Below, in pieces: positions 12,724 to 30,799 of a stretch of 64,000 nt of DNA. The DNA comes from Dichotomocladium elegans (lineage: Eukaryota; Mucoromycota; Mucoromycetes; Mucorales; Lichtheimiaceae). Under the pieces are notes generated by a model. It was not told where the DNA came from. It saw only the letters and a list, made by a program, of their open reading frames with translations, and did not search any database. The stretch covers positions 620,001-684,000 of the forward strand of contig JAIXMN010000008.1 in the NCBI GenBank assembly GCA_025716815.1. The letters run 5' to 3'. The first letter of the stretch is position 1. Each line of letters starts with the position of its first letter. Both the position numbers and the translations under genes were made by a program.

Positions 12724-13026
12724 TTATTCAAACATACATAACAGCTTCTCTCCCTTGTAGATTGGCAATCCACCCGCACTTATAAAGCATAGAAGAGAGG
12801 TCAAAAAAGATACCGGGCTACCCGGTGGACCCGCGATTTGGCTGCCTTCGGACAGGGCCTTCTCTATTTTTTTTCGAAGAGTAGTTGCTTCTAGCGTTGC
12901 CTGTTCTTGCTCTTGCTACTGCTCCTGGTGCAGCACCCATGTCCCCGCCATGTGCACATTTGGAAACGCCTCGTGTGAGTCAGGTTGGTAAGTCAAAGTG
13001 GAAATGGCAGGGTTAACGAAATCTTT
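12724..13026 (-). pseudogene. Open frame interrupted by one in-frame TAG
   Basis: On the minus strand a single frame runs from 13026 to the TAA at 12724-12726 and is interrupted only by TAG at 12916-12918. The upstream part contains HMAGTWVLHQEQ before the stop; the downstream part contains a charged helix (LRKKIEKALSEG) and ends KGEKLLCMFE. Both halves look protein-like and are in the same frame, which suggests a decayed exon with a nonsense mutation. No family was recognised. Chance openness cannot be excluded. Confidence 0.3.
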
Positions 13027-14507
13027 TTACGGGTTGATACGACGATTTCAGATAAGTTTATGCGTGTGGAGATTGACAATCACACGCCCTGCCTTTTCTA
13101 TATGTGCTATCCTTAAGTTAATACATTTTCTAACCAAGTTTCTGCCTTTTTTTCAACAGTTACTTTAAAGGATCCACTCAGCACTGTATTAAAAATATTT
13201 TTCTAGCTTAAGTTTAATGGAAACAAAAGAAGGAGGGAGAACAGACAGGAAAAAGCTGTCACTTGTATTTGCTAGTCTTTTGTGCGATATTCTATTTCAT
13301 TGATCTGCCATGCCACGATTTCTGAATTGAGTGGCACACTGCTTTGTTTTGCAGATGAAATTATTTGAGCAGAACAAGGACTGTACCTCGAGCTATTGGG
13401 TGATGCTACGGATAATCCCGCTTAGATAACAACCGCCCGCTCCAAGCAGTTGTGATGGTTGCAATGAAAATTCGCAGGTAACTCTTTTAACTCTTAGGGC
13501 GGAACCTTCTCTATCAGCAGCAACGTCAGCCGTTTGTTCTATTGCCAGCGAATGCACTATTCACAATCGAAGCATCCTTACGGAACTAAGGTTGGATCAT
13601 CGGCTATATATAATAGAGGGCTCCTTATAACCGAACAATCGATGCAACCGCGCAAGAAGAACAATGAATGTATCTCTCGTTTCCTCAGTTTATAAATGAA
13701 TGATGACGCAACATAATAATTCAGGAGAGACTTTAGGCCTCCAATGAGATTCGCTAATGCAACGCCAGCCAGCTGACTAATTGCGTCATGCCGAAAGAGC
13801 ATTCGGAATAATAAAGATCTATGGTGATGCCTGAGATGGGATATAAGATGCTTGTCCTTCGGTACACTAGGCATTGAACAGAAGCAAAGAGTCTTCTGAC
13901 TTCTTGTTCTTACAGAAAAACTCTTTTTGGCACTGGGGTGTATTAAGTACACAACATGTTGGATATGGGACTGCTATCAGGGTAATGTGAGAGGCTATTT
14001 CCTAGTTTCCCATCGGCCCCGATTTCTGAGACAAGGGAGATTCTTAAGCCTGAATCCCTCAGCTATGGAAATGAAAACAAGCTTGGTGATGATGTGGCAC
14101 AAGATGGGTCTGTTGACTCATCGATGGCTCAGTAAATCGCTTACACAAGAGGATATTATTAAAATATTGCTGGCATATATAGATCATATTCAACTAAGCT
14201 TTCACGGATGCATCAGCAAAATCAAGAATCAGTGTTCCACATCATGACTTCTGGCTGGACTTCGATCATCTCTTTGCGGATTGATCCAGTGAAATTTGTG
14301 AACCCGATGGGGCCGCTGGACCAATGAGAAAACAGGGAAATTGTGTGCTTGTCCTTGCATATGAGATATGCCCAGAGCGGACTGGAATTTATTTTTTATG
14401 ATTGCATCAAAAAGATTTCGGTTGCCATCTTCTTCTTCGGTTCATCTCTATTACGCCCCCCACTCTTCATCAACACATCTCTTTGTAATATAGCTGCATA
14501 CCTCATA
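13027..14507. other. Upstream region of the sulfite reductase gene, no gene seen
   Basis: Short ORFs occur on both strands (for example 13578-13952 minus and 13927-14247 plus) without recognisable domains. The region presumably holds the promoter of the sulfite reductase gene, but no clear TATA box was fixed. Confidence 0.4.
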
Positions 14508-17500
14508 ATGCCATCCTTTCACTGCGATAATCTTGATATCCGGCAACTCTCGTCCTCCTCACTTATAGCTGCCATACCACAGCTTTTCCAGCTCGCCAGC
14601 AGTCGGACAGCCGCTGTCATCAACGTCTCGGCTGACAAGAGCACAGATGCTATTGCCAAGGTCATGGCTGTCAGTCAAAGCGGCCTGTCCCTATTCGTTT
14701 CAACGACGGAACAAGAAGCACAGGATCTCGCCACCATTGCCGCCGTGGGCGCTATCAAGACCAGGACGCCGTTCCTTCATTTTTATGACAACCAAAAGCC
14801 TGTTGAAGCTGACGGAGCACTTGTGCAGAAGCTCGTCTCGGAGGAGGACCTCGACGCCTTAAAGACATCTTCCACCAACGCCACATCGACTACCACGGCA
14901 TACCTCCGATACAAATCCGCAAAGCCAGAAGAACCTCTGGATGTAGCTTCCACCCTCAACAAAATCTTCGCCGAATTCGCAGCTCTAACCGGACGTGTAT
15001 ATACACCTTTCACCTATACTGGACCTGCTGATGCTGAGCAGATTGTCGTCTCCGTCGGTGCAGCTGCAGATGCTGTTGCAAAAGAGCTCAATTCAAGTGA
15101 CAAGATTGGCGCGCTGAAGATCCGCGTTTACCGCCCCTTCTCCGGCGCCGAACTTCTGGCTCAGGTACCAAAATCTGTGAAACGATTGGCTGTCCTTGAA
15201 TCCCAGGATTTCACGTCTTCGTGGAACCCAGTATTTCTGGAGATTGCTGCAGCTTACCAGGTTGCCGGAGACGACTCTGTTGAAATTGTAAGCGCACAGC
15301 ATGCTTCTGCTGCCACCTCTGCCACCATCCGCGCCGTTTTCGAACAGCTTAAACAGATCGAGGTCCCCCGTCGCTTCGTCGTCGGTAGCGAGGCCAAGGA
15401 AACCTCTCCTGTGAGCGGCAAGTTCCAGGAGCCAGTCGAGACACCCTATATCCGCTTACTCGATGAGGTCTTCCAGGGCCGCCTCGAGATCGCCAACGCT
15501 GTCAACAGTGCCTCGATTTGGTCCCCAGACGCCTCGAAACCCGAGACCGCTACGCCCGAATACGGTTTTGGTAAGCTCCTCAGCAAGATCCAAGAGCGCT
15601 CTCGTTTCGTGGATGCCATTGAGAAGGCTTTGAAGGAGAGTGATTTATCGGCTGATGCTCAGAAGGCCCTGACTCAGTGGCTGTTGCTGATCAAATCGCC
15701 CAAACATCAGCCAAGCAAGATTGCCGATGCTGCCGATGCTGTTGAGAAGGCGCTCGACGCTGAGGCAGCTGGTAAGTCGCTCCTTGCCAACAAGGATCTT
15801 TTGCAGGACAAGTCCAACTGGCTCATCGGCTCTGACTCGTGGGCTTACGATCTTGGTCAATCCGGTGTTCACCATGTCATCACCTCAGGTGAGAATGTCA
15901 ACATGCTCATCGTCGATACCACGCCCTATTCGTCGCCTGTTGAGCGCGAGAACCGCAAGAAGGACATCGGTTTGTACGCTATGAACTTTGGTTCGGTTTA
16001 TGTTGCTTCCGTCGCCCTGTACTCCTCTTATACCGGCGTCTTGGCTGCTTTGATGGAGGCAGATGCCTACAAGGGTCCGTCGATCGTGTTGGCTTACCTC
16101 CCGCTAGCTGAGAACCGTGACGCGCTCGCCACTCTCAAGGAAACTAAGGTTTCTATCGATAATGGTTCTTGGCCCTTATACCGGTGGAATCCCGTCTTGG
16201 AGGCTGAGGGTAAGGAGCCTTTCACTCTGGACTCCCAGCGCATCAGAAAGGATCTGGAGAACTTCCTCAAGCGCGAGAACCACCTCACGCAACTGGTTGC
16301 TGGAAACCCCCATATTGCTGATGCTCTTGTGAGCTCTTTGGAATCGGTAAAGCATGAAATAGGAGATTTATAAGATAGATTTGGGAAACTAACGCATTTC
16401 GTCCTTTTTTTTTTTTAAAAAAAAAAAACATAGGATGTCAAGAAGCGCCACAATGCTCTGAAGGCCAAGGCACGTGATGACTACGCCAAATTGCTCGCTG
16501 GCCTTTCGGGTGGCGCTAACGGCCCTCCGCTCACTCTCCTCTTTGGTTCCGACAATGGCAATGCCGAGGCTCTTGCTAAAAAGATCGCCACCCGTGGCAA
16601 GACTCGTGGTCTCAAGGTGAAGCTGATGGCCATGGACGACTTTGGAGATGTTCAGGATCTTGCTGGCGAAACCAATGTTGTCTTCATTGTCTCTACGGCC
16701 GGTCAGGGCGAGATGCCGTCCAATGCCAGAGAATTGTGGAAGGCTCTCAACGCGCTCAATATTGGCGACATCAATCTCGGCGAGCTCAACTTTGCCGTTT
16801 TTGGACTCGGTGACAGCAACTACTGGCCCCGCGAAGAGGATGCCCTATTTTACAACCGACCTGGCAAGCAGATCGACGCTAAACTCGAGTTATTGGGCGC
16901 CAACCGCCTTTGTTCCCTTGGATTGGGCGATGACCAGGACGTTGACGGGTACGAAACCGGTTTCCAGGCCTGGCTTCCGGAGCTATGGAAGTCCTTGGGC
17001 GTCAAGGATGCTGGTGCCGAAGACGATGCCCCCAAGTATACCGATGATATGATGAAGATTGACTCCAACTATCTCCGTGGTACCATTGCCGAAGACCTGA
17101 AGGACGAGTCGACCGGTGCGGTTTCGGAGACAAATGGTAAGCTGCTCAAGTTCCACGGCTCGTATGGCCAGGACGACCGTGATATCCGTGAGGAGCGTAA
17201 GAAGATGGGTCTCGAGAAGGCGTACAGCTTCATGATCCGTGTCCGTATGCCCGGTGGTGTATCAACGCCTGAGCAATGGTTGGCTATCGACGATTTGGCG
17301 GACAAGTATGCTGGCAGCGCCATCAAGATGACTACGCGCCAGGCTTTCCAGCTTCATGGCATCTTAAAGCGTAACCTCCGTACCACCATCCGAGGCGTCA
17401 ACCATTGCCTGTTGTCCACCTTGGCAGCCTGTGGTGATGTTAACCGTAATATTATGGTTACGCCCGTCACGGAGATCCCGGAGATCCACGAGCAGGTCCA

Positions 17501-18713
17501 AAAGTTTGCGGATGAGCTGATGCCCCGCTTGGCACCCAAGACGACTGCATATCACGAGATCTGGCTTGCTGATGAGCCTGTTGCTGGTAATGCTGTCCAG
17601 GACTTTGAGCCACTTTATGGTCCTACATACCTGCCCCGTAAGTTCAAGATTGTCATTGCCGTGCCGCCCAACAACGATGTCGACATCTATGCGCACGATC
17701 TCGGCTTCATTGCCATTGTAGAAGATAAAAAGGTGGTCGGTTACAACGTCACGGTGGGTGGTGGTATGGGTCAAACCCACGGCAACAAGAAGACCTATCC
17801 TCGCCCCGCATCGATGCTCGGCTTCGTCTCGCCGAAGGACGCCTTTGTTATCGCTGAGGCTGTGATGACCACGCAACGCGATTATGGAGACCGCACGAAC
17901 CGCAAGCACGCCCGTCTCAAGTATACCATTGATGATCTTGGTCTTGAGTTCTTCAAGGCCGAGGTGGAGAAGCGCAGCGGTGTCACCTTTGAACCCGAGC
18001 GCGCTTTTGAGTTCCGTGACAATGCTGACCGTTATGGCTGGATCAAGGGTACCGGAGACAAGTGGCATTTTGGCATGTTTATCGAGAATGGTAAGGTCAA
18101 GGACTGGCCGGATTTCCCCTGCAAGACCGGTTTACGCGAGCTCGCAAAGTGGCATAAGGGCGAGTTCCGTCTCACACCGAACCAGCACTTGATCATCGCC
18201 AATGTTCCCGAGGCCGATCTTGAGAAGACCAAGGCTCATCTCGCAAAATACAAGATGGATAATGTTCAGTTCAGTGGTCTGCGTCTGAACGCGATGGCGT
18301 GCGTTGCCCTCCCCACCTGTGGACTTGCCATGGCTGAATCCGAACGGTACTTGCCCAAACTTGTGACCCTCCTCGAGGATGCTGTTGAGGAGGCCGGTCT
18401 CCGTGACGATGCCATTACGATCCGTATGACCGGTTGTCCAAATGGCTGCGCTCGTCCTTATCTGGCCGAGCTGGCATTCGTGGGCAAAGCCCCTGGGGCC
18501 TACAACGTCTATCTTGGTGGTGGTCACAAGGGTGAGCGTCTGAATAAGCTCTACAAGGAATCATTGCGTGAGGAGGAAATCTTGAAAGAGGTGAAGCCCA
18601 TTATCAAGCGCTACGCCCTGGAACGTAATGCTGGCGAGCCTTTCGGTGACTGGGTCATCCGCGCCGGTTACGTGAAGAAGACCATCACTGGCAAGGATTT
18701 CCACGATTTGTAA
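14508..18713 (+). CDS. MET5: Sulfite reductase (NADPH) beta subunit, MET5/ECM17 type
   Basis: Reduces sulfite to sulfide in sulfur assimilation, working with a flavoprotein alpha subunit (MET10 type). Two exons, 14508-16346 and 16434-18713, give about 1372 residues, close to the usual 1400 or so. The frame is open upstream to 14343, but MPSFHCDNLD at 14508 is the first Met with family-like sequence after it. Order of domains: pyruvate:ferredoxin oxidoreductase-like region (residues about 1-610, including WLIGSDSWAYDLGQSGVHHV and KKDIGLYAMNFGSVYVAS), a flavodoxin domain (LLFGSDNGNAEALAKK, FIVSTAGQGEMPSNA, FGLGDSNYWPR), then the sirohaem/4Fe-4S catalytic domain. The cluster ligands are seen as CVALPTC and GCPNGC. 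The single intron has a long T/A run before its acceptor. Two copies of a degenerate repeat flank the locus. Confidence 0.96.
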
Positions 18714-18841
18714 AATAAGATTTCCCTCGGCCGCATAAGCAAGCACTCCCATATACACACGCACTATTTCTTCTCATTTGTTTTTCTTGTATATCTTCCC
18801 GCTAATGTTCATTTCAGTTACAAAAAATGCATAACATACAA

Positions 18842-19060
18842 TATTTTCCAAAATTGAAGTCGCACTCGCCTAGAAATCTTTACGCATGATGACAAAGCAA
18901 ATGTCGCATAAAAAAGCCCTTTATTTTATACCCATTTTGCATCCAGAAATGATGGCCAAGGTCATGTCGTTGAAAAGCTAGGACTCTATCGGTTGCCTGC
19001 TCGTCTATGTGTGGAACTGTTTGCTTTCCATCAAGTCAATCCATACGCGTGAATAAGCAA
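18842..19060 (+). repeat. Degenerate dispersed repeat, copy B
   Basis: Matches copy A at 11781-11990 in the same orientation: TATTTTCCAAAATTGAAGT at about 18843, GGTTGCCTGCTC at 18991, and a TGCTTTCC-ATCAAGTCAAT block after it. A third partial match (CTTGCTTTCATCAAGTCAAG) lies at about 19145. Divergence between blocks is high, so these are old copies. Type of element is unknown. Confidence 0.55.
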
Positions 19061-19295
19061 AGAATTGGTAGGTCGTGATTGCCATGTGTTTCGGTTTAGG
19101 CCGAAAAATAAGGCAGCAGTATCCATTAAGGATGTGGTGCTCTACTTGCTTTCATCAAGTCAAGCAATCACAAATATAGAATTGAACAGATGCGTGGCAT
19201 CAGAAAGGAATTATGGATATGCGATCTACTTCTAGAAATACTGGGGAGTTGAGAAATCTGCTTTCTCATTAAACTCCAGTCTGACCCTCTTTCTC

Positions 19296-19679
19296 TTCTG
19301 GTATGACCAGAAGATCCTCCGGTTCCAACCCACAGTCAACATCACTATCATCGTCCTCACTTTAGTATTTGCCCTGATCAGCGACCAGAAGCGGTCCGTT
19401 CTGACAGCTGCTAAGCTGTACTCTGAGTGGATCGAAAATATTATGGATGCACCCACAGATTCACTGATTAATAGTACAATGTGGAAAAATGATCCTGGGG
19501 CAGGAGTTATTCCAGATTGCAGTAACAGTTGTGCTCATGTATGCTAACATCTGCGACCTTGCAGAGGGCGATACCACTCTGGGTACTGTTGTGTTTAACG
19601 CCTTTGTTTTGTGCCAGATATTTAATGAGATCCATTTAGCGCTGGTAACTTACTCCCATCTATTAACTCTATGTAGGTC
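19296..19679 (+). pseudogene. Fragment of a P-type Ca2+-transporting ATPase (PMC1/PMCA type)
   Basis: The translation contains RFQPTVNITIIVLTLVFAL, then SVLTAAKLYSEW and IENIMDAP, followed after a frame change by ILGQELFQIAVTVVLMYA and DTTLGTVVFNAFVLCQIFNE. These correspond in order to transmembrane segments 5-8 of plasma-membrane/vacuolar Ca2+-ATPases (family motifs resemble LQFQLTVN, SVLTAVQL, MWKNILGQ and TIVFNTFVLCQIFNEIN). The catalytic and nucleotide-binding parts are absent, a stretch between the two blocks is missing, and the frame shifts near 19487. So this is a non-functional remnant. It sits between a repeat copy and a transposase relic. Confidence 0.75.
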
Positions 19680-19981
19680 TCCCTTCACACTCTACCGATC
19701 TTTACACATCAAGTTGAGTGCGGGTGAGATTTTCGGCTTTCAGGTACTGTATGCTCTTTTTGGCCTTTTGTCTCTCAGTGATTATCCACCTCACCATAAT
19801 CCCTCTGGTCTTACCACAATCATGTTGTGCAGAAGCACACATTCCTTCATGATGTCGCCGACATCGTCCTCCTCCAACAGTCTCGCCGGCTGCTGGATGC
19901 TACCAAAACGAGATTACAGTACCCAAAACACTCTCTCGACGTCTTTCCTGGCTGATTTCTGGGCCTTGGCAAACATCTACA

Positions 19982-20656
19982 TTAAAAAGAAGTATTAGTT
20001 ATGACTTCGTCATAGATCATACCAAGTGCTTTCTCGCCTGCGGGTGGTGAATGGACGTCACGAGAGCGGCATAATTGGGATATACCGCCAGCAAGGTAGT
20101 AAGCAGTGTTGGAGGTGTGACCATCGACAACGAAGGATACGGGTGAGTTACCGCCTTGCAGAACCTCACTGAATGCCTGCGAACGATCCAGAGCATTGAT
20201 ATCGTTCAATGACCCATGAAGGTCATGATAATCGTGCCATATCCACAGGTCATGGAACGCCACGGCTTCCAGATCCGTTGTCTGGTCAAAGCACTGGTCA
20301 TGGCGCTCCGAGTCACTGACGATGCATAGGGATAGGTCGCAGCTCATTCTAAACCTATGGCAGAAATGAGCTTCATCATAGACAGGCTCATCTGCGAAGT
20401 AGTTTTGGTGAAATACGTCGATGGCCCTGGATCCGTTTTCGGTTGATGACGCGATGCCTAACGACCGAGGCAATGTTGGCGTGTTTTTCTTAACAGGCAT
20501 ATTCCTCGGCATGCATAAGCTCAAGCAAGTGGATCTCGTTATCGTTTGGAATAAGAAGATCCGTTGTCGAAATAGCCAGATGCACTCATGTTTTGTTTCT
20601 AAAGCAGAAGAGGAAAGATTCGGTACCTGAGCAGCTGGTGGATCGGATCGCCACAA
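19982..20656 (-). mobile_element. Decayed PIF/Harbinger-type DDE transposase
   Basis: A 224-residue frame that matches Harbinger transposases in pieces: an N-terminal part with DVFHQNYFADEPVYDEAHF and HRFRMS, then a jump to a DDE-domain part containing VAFHDLWIWHDYHDLHGSLN, DINALDRSQAFSEVL, VSFVVDGH and TAYYLAGGI. Family members read DLWIWHAFFGLPGSNNDINVLDRSP and YNMGYYLADGIYP at the same places. The region between the two parts, with the first catalytic Asp and helix-turn-helix, is missing, and the C-terminal part ends early. It is therefore an inactive copy. No terminal inverted repeats were identified by eye. Confidence 0.72.
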
Positions 20657-20699
20657 AGGAAACGGACAGGATGACGTTGATTAAAGAATCACTCCATTC

Positions 20700-22040
20700 A
20701 CCTGTTTCAACACATTGAAAATAACAAAAAAGCAAGCACTGCGCATGTGTCTGATGTTCCTATTAAGGGTACGTACACTAGTTAAGAGCAGCGCCGTTTC
20801 GAAGGTCTGTTCTTGTGTTCACCACCATCTCGCCCATCTCCACATGCAACGCCCCCCCCCAAATCCTTCCCCCCCATTTACCCCGCAACTGAATTTAAAA
20901 ATAAAGTAATAGAAAGCATGATCATTGGGTGTTTTTGAACACAATCAGAACTTCGTGACCAAAGACCGCGCGCGCGGCGTATGCTGAGGTTATTTCAGTT
21001 TGCTTGAACCTGAGGACAGGGATGCAAAAAAATAGGGGGGGTTGGGAGAGGAACTGTATGGGCGTGTGTTTGCATAGGCGTAGATTTATATAATTGTACA
21101 AAGAACAAGAGACACAGCACCTATTAGCTCGAGCGCACTTTGATAAATATATCATTCATCCCAGAGTAGCAGGAAGAAAAGAGAACGGCGCAGTATGTCG
21201 CCTTCATCCGCCCAACACCCCCCAAGAAAACAAACTAACCCCTTTCTCTCAGCTCTCATACAAACAGGCGCACATGCACAAACACACACGCTTCCTGTTT
21301 AATAGTGAATTCCAATTTTTTTATATGTGTGAGTGTGAGAGAAAGAAAAAAAATGTCCAACTTGGGCCCAAAAAATTGTTGCGAGAGAAAGAAAGAGAGA
21401 GAAAAGGGCCTTTTTTATTTTCACTGCTTCTCTTTTTTTGCTTTACACTTGACTTGGACAAGGATATACTTGAGGCGTGAACGTTTGTCTTTTCACAAGC
21501 CTTTGAGAGCGAGCGAGCGAGCGTCCGAGAGAGAGAGAGCGTGAGAGAGCGAGAAGAAAAGAAAGGCGGAACCATACAACAGAATCGCAACCCGCTCACT
21601 AGTCATTGGTACGTTATCATCAATGGGTATTGGGATCGGTCGAGAGAAGCGAGAAAGATGCAGAGGCGGATGGTGTCATACCCTGAAGATTCTCCATGCG
21701 AGCCTTGCTTATCTCACGACAAGCTTCTTGCTGCGCAAACTAACCGTGTAACATGAGCAATGGTGATGGCAGTGTCAGCAGCAGCAAGAGGGGAAAAGAA
21801 AGGCAAAAAGGGAGGAATGGGACACGGGGCTCGCATGGAGGGAAGATTAAGGGTGGGAAATGGCGTAAAAAGAGACGAGCTGAGGCGGAGCGGAGCGTGG
21901 GCCGAAGAGGTGTGGGACATGAGCAACAGAAATCAGAAGACACGGCAATTACGCTACGCGATTAATAAACTGGAGACTCACGCATTGCACACAGTATTTG
22001 CAGATACAACCCTGGTTAGACAGCTTCTTCCTCGTAAGAC
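20700..22040. other. Upstream region of the CHD gene with C-rich and GA-rich simple sequence
   Basis: Contains a C-rich tract around 20850-20885, a GA/GAGA-rich tract around 21320-21560 and CA-rich stretches near 21270. ORFs reported here are by-products of low complexity. In the frame of the CHD start codon a TAA lies two codons upstream, which supports the start at 22041. Confidence 0.5.
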
Positions 22041-28601
<6,561 letters not shown>

Positions 28602-28846
28602 AAATGGCCCTAGAAGAAGGCTTTGAAGTGTTGTGTATTATAGACCGTACTCCATTTCCACTAGCGCTACTGCTGCTGCTGCCATGTTTCCTCCTTTGTT
28701 TTTTCTTCTAAATGTTTTATCATTTATTCTCGTAACACACACACAAACATTTATATAAATATATATTATCATTATAATCTTTCACTTGTCATTGCCTCCC
28801 ACGTGGATAGGTTGGGGGGGAGGGAAACGGCACGAAGCGCAATTGT

Positions 28847-30799
28847 TTACAAAACATAGCGGAAATCCGGATGTCTATCGCCAGCCATGTCGGGGCCGCC
28901 ATATTTCTGGATCTCGAGGACATATGTGTCCGAGTCAAGTTTATCCCGTCGACGATTCTCGTACATGAATGCGAAGCGTAGGAGCAGGACGATGACGGAC
29001 TGGGCTGCGAGACAGGCCAGAGCGATCTGATTTCCGTGCTGATACTGGGGCGGGTCGTAATAGATCTGGCCGCCGAGCGCGCCGCCCACCATGCCTACGG
29101 AGACGATGGCTGCGGATGCGATGGCGCGGCGGGTGAGGCCGCCAAAGTTGTTGTTGAACCAGGCGACCTTGGGGGCGACGTTGCCGTAGACGGATCCGAC
29201 GACGATGCAGGCGCCAAAGTAGCGGAGGGCTACGCGGTCGACGTCGACGAGGAGGAGGATGGCAAAGCCGGCAATGCCGACGAGGTTGGTGAGGATCATA
29301 TGCCACGACCGCTCAAAGAGACGGTCGGAGCTGTACGCGATGGCGAGCGTGGCCACGAAGGCAACGCAGTACGGCGGCGTCGTCAGCGCCTGGGCCTCGA
29401 CGGGTGACCAGGTGCCCATGCCGGCCACAATGGACGGCAAGAAGAGCGTGACGCCCTGCAGCGAGCACGTGCCTAGAAAGTAGATCAGCATGTACACGTA
29501 CAGCTTCCAATCGCTGAACACCGAGAGCACGGCTGCCCATGAAAAATGATCCCCGGCGGCTTCTTGTTCTTCCTGGTGCGGGTGGCCACCCTTTGCGTCT
29601 GCCGCGAGCCGGCGGATCTCGAGCGCTCGCTCGTCCTCGCTAAGAAATCGACACGTTTCGGGACTGTTGGGCAAGTACCACGCCGCAAAGCCAGCCAACG
29701 CAACAGACGGCGCACCTTCGATTATAAAGAGCCTAGGCACACACACATGGGGACCCGGCTGGTATTAATGGCTCTGACAATTGCTGTGTATACCCTCAAA
29801 ACAAAAAGGTTGGGGGGGAGGGCTCCTTTATGTCCTGCCTATGGCACTTACCACTGCCATGATGCTAGACGATGATCGGGAATCTGACTGATACTATGTG
29901 CGTACCTAATAAAAGTTAGCCATATCTTGGATTGATTTCCCTCCCCCCCCCCCGGAACACACAAAAAAACCAACTTGCGCATATGCGAAAAGTCCGCCAA
30001 AGGCACCCGCCAACGATCCGAACGACCAAAAGAGGCCCATTCTCCGGCCATACTCCTTGCGTGTGTACCAGACACTGAGGACTATCCAACATAAAAATAT
30101 CAACGCCGTTAGCCGACATTGGGGGCGACGTGCTTATCCGTATGATAGAGATAAAGAAGAAGGAGGAGAGGTCAACTTGCAGTAGATCACGCCGGGGAAG
30201 AAGCCTGCTTCACATGCGCCCAGCAGAAATCGACAGATGGCAAGACCCGCAAAGGTGCGACAGGCTGCCATTGCTGTCGCGATGATCCCCCACGATCTAC
30301 GTACACCAAACATAAGCATGCTCAAATCGTTTGTTTTGCCTCTAGGTATCCTCCTTGCCCCCCCCCTTACCCCATCAGCAGACCCAGCCAGTTGGAAGGT
30401 CGCCACCGGCGCATCACAATATTCGAAGGGATCTCAAAGATGATATAGCCAAAGAAGAAGATCGACAGGCACCACTGGTACTCTTGGTGTGTCAGACCAA
30501 GGTCGCGCTGAAGCCCGCCCAGACTGGCATTGCCGATATTCGACCTAGGACGGAGCGGGTGTGTTGCTATGTCTCAATGGTCTGCGGGGCCGATAAGATT
30601 GCTTTTCATGGTCTCTCACCTATCAATATAACTCAGCAGGTACAGAACCGAAAGGAGCGGAATGAGCCTCAGATCGAGTTTCCTGGTCGGTGATACCTAT
30701 CCATCAGCCTTCTGTACCGACCGTACCCTTGCGCCAATAGATATACCTCAACAGTGCGACCTCGAGTTTGTCCTTAGTTTCTCTCCCTTTTTCCAGCAT
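28847..30799 (-). CDS. MFS transporter, anion:cation symporter (DAL5/TNA1-like) family
   Basis: Twelve-helix transporter of the ACS family, whose fungal members import allantoate, nicotinate, vitamins and similar anions; substrate is not readable here. Seven exons (30799-30747, 30682-30620, 30544-30371, 30296-30181, 30081-29979, 29905-29852, 29732-28847) sum to 1449 nt, 482 residues. Marks in order: RKLDLRLIPLLSVLYLLSYIDR at helix 1 (given as 20-residue core LDLRLIPLLSVLYLLSYIDR), SNIGNAS, QWCLSIFFFGYIIFEIPSN, CRFLLGACEAGFFPGVIY, SVWYTRKEYGRRMGLFWS, SWQWLFIIEG, and the second half with GTCSLQGVTLFLPSIVAGMG. Introns 4 and 5 (30180-30082 and 29978-29906) both begin GCAAGT; GT alternatives break the frame. 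Convergent with the CHD gene, 245 bases away. Confidence 0.9.

Noticed and set aside
12820..12870. A hairpin-rich stretch (CCGGGCTACCCGG) with a nearby T run, resembling a Pol III transcript end
   Set aside because: The minus strand here lies within an open protein-like frame (12724-13026), and no tRNA, SRP, U6 or RNase P signature was found.
13578..13952. 124-codon minus-strand ORF upstream of the sulfite reductase gene
   Set aside because: Begins at a non-ATG or weak start, lacks recognisable features, and could not be linked to other exons.
16347..16433. Splitting of the sulfite reductase into two genes at the stop codon near 16371
   Set aside because: A normal intron (donor GTAAAG, acceptor CATAG) joins the PFOR-like and flavodoxin parts in frame, as in MET5/ECM17 proteins.
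19830..19935. Protein-like plus-strand stretch (LHDVADIVLLQQSRRLLDAT) between the ATPase and transposase relics
   Set aside because: No family recognised and no stop-free context long enough to call; likely more debris of the same region.
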